DNA of 9,513 nucleotides from JAVVFH01 sp032250585 (GTDB lineage: Bacteria; Pseudomonadota; Gammaproteobacteria; Xanthomonadales; SZUA-36). Shown piece after piece: positions 1-4,298 of this stretch (its first letter is position 1; each line of letters begins with the position of its first letter). The stretch spans positions 1 to 9,513 of the forward strand of contig JAVVFH010000132.1 in NCBI GenBank assembly GCA_032250585.1. Direction: 5' to 3'. The position numbers were made by a program, and so were the translations under genes. Under the pieces are notes generated by a model that was given only the letters and a program-made list of their open reading frames with translations, did no database searches and had not been told where the DNA came from.

Positions 1-175
1 GGTCCATCACCTGCGACGCGGAATCCGGGAACGCCACCGCGGCCGGCGCGGGAGTTCCGAACCGTGTCCAATCGATTCCGTGGCTGTTCAATACGGCCGG
101 ATCAAGGCTCAATCTGAGGTCCGGACAGGCGCGTTCGAAAAAGGATTTAATGTCTTTGCGGATTGGGGCGGTCAT
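1..175 (-). CDS. D-2-hydroxyglutarate dehydrogenase, FAD-binding (N-terminal 58 residues; gene runs off the left edge)
   Basis: Only the first 58 codons are visible, read on the minus strand from ATG at 175-173, with a GAGG ribosome binding site at 186-183. The peptide contains LNSHGIDWTRF, then PAPAAVAFPDSASQV. This is the typical entry into the FAD-binding (PCMH/FAD_binding_4) domain of D-2-hydroxyglutarate dehydrogenases, where a 'N-x-x-G-x-DWT' stretch precedes 'P-A-x-x-x-FP-x-S-x-x-QV'. Family members oxidise D-2-hydroxyglutarate to 2-oxoglutarate and pass electrons to an acceptor such as electron transfer flavoprotein. The gene is divergent from serA, an arrangement also found in Pseudomonas, where it is explained by SerA producing D-2-hydroxyglutarate as a by-product. 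The FAD and substrate residues lie outside the window, so a D-lactate or glycolate dehydrogenase of the same family is not excluded. Confidence 0.8.
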   Translation of the reverse strand, partial: MTAPIRKDIKSFFERACPDLRLSLDPAVLNSHGIDWTRFGTPAPAAVAFPDSASQVMD

Positions 176-189
176 CGATTTGCCTCAGC

Positions 190-218
190 TTGCACACACG
201 CCTTCGAGGCGACAGAAT
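190..218 (+). promoter_or_regulatory. candidate sigma-70 promoter of serA
   Basis: TTGCAC at 190-195 and CAGAAT at 213-218 are separated by 17 bp, upstream of the serA start by a distance that would give a 5' leader of about 30 nt. Both hexamers are imperfect (three and four of six consensus bases). A GCCTC...GAGGC inverted repeat (182-186 with 206-210) overlaps this site and could be an operator. The call is inference from spacing and position only. Confidence 0.3.
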
Positions 219-255
219 ACAAGGGTAATCCCCCCTGAGGCCGTTAATCAATGCC

Positions 256-1497
256 ATGTTAAGCGATTCACCGAATTACTCGCTGGATAAAACCAAAATC
301 AGATTTCTGCTTCTGGAGGGAATCCATGAAAGCGCCCGAGAAATCATCGAGGGGCATGGCTACACACGGGTAGAGCAACTGCGCCGGGCGCTCAGCGGCG
401 CGGAATTGCGTGAAGCGCTGCAGGGCGTCCATTTTCTCGGCATCCGCTCACGCAGCCAGGTGGACGCCGCAGCCATCACGGCCGCTGGCCGACTGGTGGC
501 CGTCGGCTGCTTCTGCATCGGCACCAACCAGGTCGATTTAGTGGCGGCGGAAAGGGCGGGCGTACCGGTATTCAACGCCCCGTTTTCCAACACCCGCAGC
601 GTAGCTGAACTCGCGCTTGCCGAAACTATCATGCTGATGCGGGGCATTCCACGTCGCAGCGCGGCCGCCCATCGCGGCGAGTGGCTGAAATCAACGGCTC
701 ATTCCCACGAAGTGCGCGGTAAAACCCTCGGCATTGTCGGTTATGGCCACATTGGCTCCCAGTTGGGGATCATGGCCGAAAGCCTCGGTATGCGCGTCCT
801 GTTCCACGACCTCGAAAACAAGCTCCCGCTCGGCAATGCCGAGAGCAGCCCGGACCTGTGGGAACTATTGCGTGATTCCCACGTGGTCAGCCTGCACGTG
901 CCTGAAACGCCGCTCACCCGCGGCATGGCCGACGCGCGGTTTTTTCGCGCGATGCAGCCAGGGGCATTCCTGATCAACGCCTCCCGGGGTACCGTGGTAG
1001 ATATCGATGCCCTGGCCGACGCACTGGAATCTGGGCATGTCGCCGGCGCGGCCATTGATGTTTTCCCGGTCGAGCCCGGGTCCAACTCCGAAGCTTTTCA
1101 GTCGCGGTTGCGCGGCATGGACAACGTCATTCTGACACCTCACATCGGCGGCAGCACCAAGGAAGCCCAACAGAACATCGCGCTCGAAGTCGCGGGTAAA
1201 CTGGTCAAGTACAGCGACAACGGAACCACTCGCTCCGCAGTCAACTTTCCGCAGGTTTCGCTGCCCGACCACGAAAATGCGAGCCGTATCCTGCACATTC
1301 ACCGCAACGAACCGGGCGTACTCCAACGAATCAACCGGGTATTTTCCGAGCAGCAGGTCAATATTGCATCGCAGTACCTGGACACTCACGGCGACATCGG
1401 CTACGTGGTCATGGACATCGAAACACCCGACCCGCAATCACTGCTGGATAGTTTGCGCGAAATACCTGCGACAATCCGGGCCAGGATTCTCCACTGA
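256..1497 (+). CDS. serA: D-3-phosphoglycerate dehydrogenase
   Basis: This cytoplasmic enzyme oxidises 3-phosphoglycerate to 3-phosphohydroxypyruvate with NAD+, the first step of serine synthesis. The 413 residues match the E. coli length (410) and closely resemble it throughout, for example GCFCIGTNQVDL and NAPFSNTRSVAEL. The Rossmann glycine motif GYGHIG is at residues 162-167. The catalytic arginine (R244, in NASRGTVVDI), glutamate (E273, in VFPVEP) and histidine (H296, in TPHIGGS) are all present. The C-terminal ACT domain (about 340-413) keeps the serine-contacting His and Asn in HIHRNEPG and the Asn of VNIASQYL, so feedback inhibition by serine is expected. Start: ATG at 256 aligns with the E. 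coli N-terminus, but the only Shine-Dalgarno-like GAGG (237-240) lies 15 nt away and fits a tiny overlapping frame at 251 better. SerA is known to reduce 2-oxoglutarate to D-2-hydroxyglutarate as a side activity, which fits the divergent neighbour. Confidence 0.97.
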   Translation: MLSDSPNYSLDKTKIRFLLLEGIHESAREIIEGHGYTRVEQLRRALSGAELREALQGVHFLGIRSRSQVDAAAITAAGRLVAVGCFCIGTNQVDLVAAERAGVPVFNAPFSNTRSVAELALAETIMLMRGIPRRSAAAHRGEWLKSTAHSHEVRGKTLGIVGYGHIGSQLGIMAESLGMRVLFHDLENKLPLGNAESSPDLWELLRDSHVVSLHVPETPLTRGMADARFFRAMQPGAFLINASRGTVVDIDALADALESGHVAGAAIDVFPVEPGSNSEAFQSRLRGMDNVILTPHIGGSTKEAQQNIALEVAGKLVKYSDNGTTRSAVNFPQVSLPDHENASRILHIHRNEPGVLQRINRVFSEQQVNIASQYLDTHGDIGYVVMDIETPDPQSLLDSLREIPATIRARILH

Positions 1498-1748
1498 CAG
1501 GCCACACCAAGCTGCGAATCCGAAAAACGGCAGACTCGTTGATCAGCACGCCATGAGAGAGCGACCGGAATGCTCGATGTTGACTTCAAGCCGCCGCGAA
1601 CCCGCTATTGTGCCAAGCCAGGTTGACGGATACCAAAATCAGGTCGAAGACAGCGCACCTCGGCAATTTGTCGGGACCGCCCCGCTGAACGGTAGTAACC
1701 GCCGGACAACCGGCTAACGCTCCTGTATCGTTATTTTGGCTGACTCAG
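1498..1748. other. intergenic stretch downstream of serA without a convincing gene
   Basis: Open frames crossing this stretch have no recognisable family signature and overlap the end of serA in a different frame. The one clear local structure is the inverted repeat GCCGG-ACAA-CCGGC at 1701-1714, a stem of five GC-rich pairs with a four-base loop. It is not followed by a thymine run, so it is a poor intrinsic terminator. No good terminator directly after serA was found by eye. Confidence 0.5.
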
Positions 1749-1754
1749 TATACT
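1749..1754 (+). promoter_or_regulatory. candidate -10 element (TATACT) for the pseudopilin genes
   Basis: TATACT matches the sigma-70 -10 consensus at five of six positions and lies in a locally AT-rich patch (about 1731-1760) within otherwise GC-rich sequence. No good -35 hexamer exists 16-18 bp upstream (about 1725-1732), so the promoter would be weak or activator-dependent. If used, transcription would start near 1761 and give an untranslated leader of about 350 nt before the first pseudopilin gene. Confidence 0.3.
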
Positions 1755-1949
1755 TTTATCAGGTCGGTATGGCATTGCATGAAGGGGTAACGAGCGACCC
1801 GACCGGAAAACGATCGCTGCAGGAGATCCGAAACCATTGGCGCTTGCCGGATCGCCTCGCATCAAATGGATTTGGCTTCAGCAAGGGGTGCTCCGGCGTA
1901 GCCGCGCACTTGAGTGTTCCATCCGGTCACACTCTCCTGAAGCACCTCC

Positions 1950-2062
1950 ACGCAAAGGACTGTTCAGACGCCGCACCCATGGGTGCGACTGCAATTATTC
2001 AGCCATGGAAAGGCGAAACGGCAAATCACACTCGCCTGGTGACGTTCCGTCAACGCAAAGGA
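1950..2062 (+). repeat. direct repeat of ACGCAAAGGA, two copies
   Basis: The 10-mer is at 1950-1959 and again at 2053-2062, offset by 103 nt. Each copy is followed within about ten bases by TCAG and then by a strong hairpin (1972-1987 and 2077-2093). The shared order suggests a duplicated unit, but the sequence between the matched blocks differs, so the duplication, if real, is old. Confidence 0.45.
1972..1987. repeat. 16-bp perfect palindrome
   Basis: CGCACCCATGGGTGCG is a perfect 16-bp palindrome with no central spacer. It can form a short hairpin in RNA or serve as a dimeric protein-binding site in DNA. No thymine tract follows, so it is not a standard terminator. Confidence 0.5.
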
Positions 2063-2110
2063 AAGCTCAGCACTCAACGCGGGGTACCCGTGTGATTGAG
2101 CAGGTGGAAA

Positions 2111-2569
2111 ATGAACAGAGCGACACCCGGCCTTTGCATGGCACGTTCGAAGGGAATTACGTTGATCGAGATCCTGTTGGGGATCGGTTTATTAATGGTG
2201 ACACTGTCGTTCGCAGTCCCTTCGCTCAGCAACGCCGCCGCGCGCGCCGAATTGCATGCTGCTTCCGAAAACATGGAATATTCCATTCGCAGCGCCCGCC
2301 ACCTCGCCCGTTTGACCGAGACGCCAGTCTCCATGAATGTGGGAAGCACTGAAACGCCCGCAGTCATCAGCTTCACGTACAGGGTCAAGAGCCCGGTCCG
2401 GGACGCAGCCGCGGGGCTGCAGCCGTTTACGCTTCCCTCCGAAATCCGGATCGACTCGACGGCGAATAACTATGTTTTCGACAATCGGGGGCTGGCCGAA
2501 AATCCCGGCGTGATTACGCTCATTCACAGAAGCGACAAAGCGCTGAATACGGACATCAGCGTCGAATGA
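2111..2569 (+). CDS. FimT/GspH-type minor pseudopilin (first of two)
   Basis: The 152-residue product begins with a 15-residue leader ending in SKG, then ITLIEILLGIGLLMVTLSF, a class III prepilin signal. The prepilin peptidase site is after G15, mature residue 5 is the invariant glutamate (E20), and a single hydrophobic helix spans about 16-40. A periodic helix follows (SENMEYSIRSARHLARL), as in FimT/GspH, where it reads 'A-R-x-x-A', then a short beta-rich globular part. Such proteins are inner-membrane subunits that join the tip or priming complex of type IV pili or type II secretion pseudopili. I chose ATG 2111 because AGGTGG lies just upstream (2102-2107); TTG 2096 would add five residues, and ATG 2138 lacks a ribosome binding site. 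The stop overlaps the next start (ATGA, 2566-2569). There is no cysteine in the mature part, and it ends soon after ISVE, slightly short for the family. No pilVWXE partners are nearby. Confidence 0.8.
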   Translation: MNRATPGLCMARSKGITLIEILLGIGLLMVTLSFAVPSLSNAAARAELHAASENMEYSIRSARHLARLTETPVSMNVGSTETPAVISFTYRVKSPVRDAAAGLQPFTLPSEIRIDSTANNYVFDNRGLAENPGVITLIHRSDKALNTDISVE

Positions 2570-3150
2570 CAAGGAAGATCCCCATCAACATGGCAGCCTC
2601 ACCAGTAGGTGCAAAAGGTCGCCAGCAGGGCCTGTCAGCGATCGAATTGATGATTTTAATCGCAGTGGCCGGCCTGATTTTTCTCGTTTCCGTTCCGGGA
2701 AGCTCCTGGTTGCTCGAGCGCAGCCGCATCAATTCCGCATCGGAGAATCTGTTGACGGCATTGAATATCGCACAGCAGGAAGCTCAAGCCCGTAACAGCA
2801 CCGTGCGCGTCTGCCCTAGTTCCAATGGCCGGACTTGCCGGCGGGACAACAACTGGGCGCTCGGCTGGTTGGTATTCAGCGACGGCAACGCCGATGGCGA
2901 AGTGCAGGAAATCGAACTGCTCGAAGTATTCGAGGCGCCGCATCAACCGATTGAAATCATCGCCAGCGGAGGGGTTCGTGCGGTTGTTTCATTTACAGTT
3001 GCCGGACTGGCCGACTCCGAAAACGCGCGCGATGGACAATTCGTACTCTGTTATCCAGGTTCGCGACTGCGCGCCAGAACCGTCGTCGTGAATGCCGACG
3101 GCTGGGTCTACCTGAAACCTGAAAACAGCCCCGCTTGCGAATCGGCCTGA
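2566..3150 (+). CDS. FimT/GspH-type minor pseudopilin (second of two)
   Basis: The 194-residue product has a class III prepilin signal: a basic leader ending QQG (G22), then LSAIELMILIAVAGLIF with glutamate at mature position 5 (E27). The globular part carries VRVCPSSNGRTC followed by WALGWLVFSDGNADGE, a signature of the GspH/FimT domain, then QFVLCYPG and a C-terminal strand with a last cysteine in PACESA. Like its neighbour it should be an inner-membrane pseudopilin of a type IV pilus or type II secretion assembly. ATG 2566 overlaps the preceding stop as ATGA, suggesting translational coupling; ATG 2590 would be an alternative, served by AAGGA at 2571-2575. Some FimT proteins bind DNA during natural transformation through a C-terminal GRxR motif. 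Here the corresponding strand reads DGWVYLK, so that motif appears absent. The paired gene may have arisen by duplication, though the two sequences have diverged strongly. Confidence 0.87.
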   Translation: MTRKIPINMAASPVGAKGRQQGLSAIELMILIAVAGLIFLVSVPGSSWLLERSRINSASENLLTALNIAQQEAQARNSTVRVCPSSNGRTCRRDNNWALGWLVFSDGNADGEVQEIELLEVFEAPHQPIEIIASGGVRAVVSFTVAGLADSENARDGQFVLCYPGSRLRARTVVVNADGWVYLKPENSPACESA

Positions 3151-3172
3151 GCAGAACCCGCCGTCCTTTTTT
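3143..3172 (+). terminator. weak candidate terminator between convergent genes
   Basis: CGGC (3143-3146) can pair with GCCG shortly before a run of six thymines (3167-3172). The run lies in the 23-bp gap between the converging pseudopilin and ferredoxin genes, where a terminator is expected. The stem is only four base pairs with a long loop and overlaps the end of the coding sequence, so the call is weak. Confidence 0.25.
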
Positions 3173-3173
3173 A

Positions 3174-3488
3174 CTACTCCTGCGGAGCGAGTTTCAGGGA
3201 CAGGCCTTCGTGCTGCGGTTGAATCAGTAATTGGCAGCTGAGCCTTGAATTGGGTTTCGCATAATCCAGAAAATCCAGCAATTCCTCTTCGTCTATGCCC
3301 TTGGCGGGAAAACTGTCCAGCCACTGCGGGTCGAGATAGACGTGACAGGTTCCACAGGAACACATCCCCCCACAAACCGCCTCCACACCCCAGGCGGGCT
3401 CACGCAGAGCCTCCATAAGTGGTATGTCCAGCGAGGCCTCCAATACGTGTTCCCGGCCTTCCAGGTCGGTAACTTTGATCCTGATCAC
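3174..3488 (-). CDS. 2Fe-2S ferredoxin (adrenodoxin/putidaredoxin type)
   Basis: A small soluble electron carrier of 104 residues. Four cluster ligands follow the vertebrate-type C-x5-C-x2-C-x36-C spacing: CGGMCSCGTC supplies three at residues 39, 45 and 48, and SCQL supplies the fourth at 85. A fifth cysteine lies inside the loop (43). The beta-grasp fold is suggested by VTDLEGREHVLEA and the acidic helix DEEELLDFLDYA, which in this family docks redox partners. I chose GTG at 3488-3486 because GAGGAA lies about six bases upstream; a TTG at 3506 would add six residues and has no comparable site. No isc genes, cytochrome P450 or ferredoxin reductase are in the window, so the partner is unknown. 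The gene is followed by the 3' end of the second pseudopilin gene in convergent orientation and is preceded by 257 bp of non-coding sequence with its own candidate promoter. Confidence 0.92.
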   Translation of the reverse strand: MIRIKVTDLEGREHVLEASLDIPLMEALREPAWGVEAVCGGMCSCGTCHVYLDPQWLDSFPAKGIDEEELLDFLDYAKPNSRLSCQLLIQPQHEGLSLKLAPQE

Positions 3489-3552
3489 TGGCTTTCCTCG
3501 TGACAATCCGGGGCCTGTCGGTCAAAGAACCGGCCCGCGCTAAACGGCGCCC

Positions 3553-3558
3553 ATTATG
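3553..3558 (-). promoter_or_regulatory. candidate -10 element (CATAAT) for the ferredoxin gene
   Basis: On the minus strand CATAAT, preceded by GG, lies about 65 bp upstream of the GTG start of the ferredoxin gene. Five of six bases match the sigma-70 -10 consensus, but no good -35 hexamer lies at the usual distance. If used, the leader would be about 58 nt. Confidence 0.3.
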
Positions 3559-3651
3559 CCGTTTCCGGCCACTGAAGCACAGCCCTCCTATGCTGTTCAT
3601 GAGTTGCCGCACTCAAGCCGCGGTCCAACTTCGATCGCCTGATCAGGAACT

Positions 3652-3701
3652 GCAAAGAATTCCATTTCTTTGCTACCGAATGTTCAGCGCGACACCGCGC
3701 T
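3652..3701. repeat. two adjacent hairpins in the thioesterase-ferredoxin gap
   Basis: GCAAAGAA (3652-3659) is an exact inverted repeat of TTCTTTGC (3666-3673) with a six-base loop. AGCGCG (3686-3691) is an exact inverted repeat of CGCGCT (3696-3701) with a four-base loop. They lie 45-97 bp beyond the thioesterase stop in its direction of transcription, so they may act in termination or transcript stability. Neither is followed by a thymine run on either strand. Nothing else stands out in 3489-3745. Confidence 0.4.
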
Positions 3702-3745
3702 TGCATCCGCCGAACCCGACCGCCTCCAGCACCTCGCTGGGCGGA

Positions 3746-4189
3746 TCAGTCTTCCAGAAATTTCCCGGCGCGGGCGCGCATGGCGCCCGGAATCGCGATG
3801 GCACGGCGCGCATTGAGGTCAAAATGCACACACACTGCCTCCAGAGTCGCGGCCACCTCGCCGCTGGAGCAATCGATCATTTCATAGAGCGCGGTGAACG
3901 ACTTTTTCCCGATTTTCTTCAATCGCGCGCGAATTTCCAGCAGTTCGCCGGCGGAGACCTCCGCTTTATACTCGATCACGTGACGAACGTCGGCCCAGCC
4001 GAGCCCGCACGATTCCCGGTCGGAGATCGACCAGCCAAAAACCTGGTGCAGCAAATGGTAGGAAGCATCATCGAATTTCGCAACGTAAAAACGGGTGGTC
4101 ATATGCCCCATCACGTCGCATTCCCAAGGCTGGGCTACGCTCTTGTTGACGAACAACACCTTGTCGGAGCCTTCGAAAGATTGTCCCAT
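3746..4189 (-). CDS. hotdog-fold acyl-CoA thioesterase (4HBT/YbgC-like)
   Basis: The 147-residue product fits the length of single-domain hotdog thioesterases. Near the N-terminus it has KSVAQPWECDVMGHMTTRFY; the pattern D-x-x-GHM (D25, G28, H29, M30) followed by an aromatic-rich helix is the active-site signature of the 4-hydroxybenzoyl-CoA thioesterase family. The strands EYKAEVSAGELLEIRARLKKIGKKSFTALYEM and the VCVHFDLNARRAIAIP ending are typical of the fold. The substrate cannot be told from sequence. ATG 4189 has no clear ribosome binding site; GTG at codon 11 has GAAGG about ten bases upstream and is an alternative start. The gene is divergent from the L-2-hydroxyglutarate oxidase gene, and its candidate promoter lies in the shared 109-bp gap. 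A link between the two functions is possible but is not shown by the sequence. Confidence 0.85.
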   Translation of the reverse strand: MGQSFEGSDKVLFVNKSVAQPWECDVMGHMTTRFYVAKFDDASYHLLHQVFGWSISDRESCGLGWADVRHVIEYKAEVSAGELLEIRARLKKIGKKSFTALYEMIDCSSGEVAATLEAVCVHFDLNARRAIAIPGAMRARAGKFLED

Positions 4190-4206
4190 GAAGGATTGCA
4201 CTCTGT

Positions 4207-4218
4207 TTGTGGCCACAA
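4207..4218. promoter_or_regulatory. 12-bp perfect palindrome, candidate operator
   Basis: TTGTGGCCACAA is a perfect 12-bp palindrome in the divergent gap between the thioesterase and L-2-hydroxyglutarate oxidase genes. It is downstream of the predicted thioesterase transcription start, where a bound repressor could block elongation. In Pseudomonas putida an lhgO gene is controlled by a GntR-family repressor; whether this palindrome is such a site is inference. Confidence 0.3.
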
Positions 4219-4247
4219 GCCGAAGCGCACTCGACTGTCGTGCACAG

Positions 4248-4253
4248 ATTATA
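4248..4253 (-). promoter_or_regulatory. perfect -10 element (TATAAT) for the thioesterase gene
   Basis: Read on the minus strand, TATAAT occurs at 4253-4248, with the predicted start near 4241 and a leader of about 52 nt to the ATG at 4189. The hexamer is perfect and stands out in GC-rich sequence, but the -35 region 17 bp away (GCTCGC, 4276-4271) is poor. Confidence 0.45.
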
Positions 4254-4298
4254 GGGAAAATCCGCCGCAAGCGAGCGCTGCCGGCGGGATACACTAGA

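Larger units (their letters stand above)
1761..2110 (+). promoter_or_regulatory. putative long structured 5' leader upstream of the pseudopilin genes
   Basis: No protein gene is supported here. Read as plus-strand RNA it offers many pairings: GGTCGG 1762-1767 with CCGACC 1799-1804; GGGGTGCT 1885-1892 with AGCACCTC 1941-1948 (one G-U), enclosing CGGC-GTA-GCCG at 1894-1904 and GAGTGT 1912-1917 with ACACTC 1929-1934; the 16-bp perfect palindrome at 1972-1987; GGCGA 2012-2016 with TCGCC 2032-2036; TGACG-TTC-CGTCA at 2040-2052; and GCTCA 2065-2069 with TGAGC 2097-2101, enclosing ACGCGGG 2077-2083 with CCCGTGT 2087-2093. The last stem ends beside the ribosome binding site of the gene at 2111. The 10-mer ACGCAAAGGA occurs at 1950-1959 and 2053-2062. 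GCTTCAG 1875-1881 could instead pair with CTGAAGC 1937-1943, competing with the 1885-1948 stem. That this is one RNA element is inference. Confidence 0.35.

Noticed and set aside
1580..1611. TTGACT and TATTGT as a promoter downstream of serA
   Set aside because: The hexamers are good, but the 20-bp spacer is too long for sigma-70; shifting either hexamer to fix the spacing loses the match.
1701..1714. GCCGG-ACAA-CCGGC as the serA terminator or an integron attC site
   Set aside because: It lies 200 bp past the stop without a thymine run, and the flanks do not match the conserved attC core sequences.
2017..2093. c-di-GMP-I (GEMM) riboswitch before the pseudopilin genes
   Set aside because: GGCAAATC and ACGCAAAG resemble the conserved GGCAAAC and GACGCAAAG of this class, and pilin genes are known targets. 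The class needs GGC before AAA to pair with GCC after CAAA; here the second element is GGA. An extra hairpin (2040-2052) also interrupts the expected order. A covariance-model scan with Rfam RF01051 would settle it.
1736..2095. 119-codon plus-strand open frame starting at TTG in the leader
   Set aside because: It starts inside the candidate promoter, has no ribosome binding site and no recognisable motif, and the region is better described by its inverted repeats.
1837..2352. 171-codon plus-strand open frame across the leader and into the first pseudopilin gene
   Set aside because: Composition is odd, no family signature is visible, and it overlaps the clearly supported pseudopilin gene in another frame.
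3500..4297. 265-codon plus-strand open frame opposite the thioesterase
   Set aside because: It is antisense to a gene with clear hotdog motifs and ends in the lhgO promoter region; no domain is visible.
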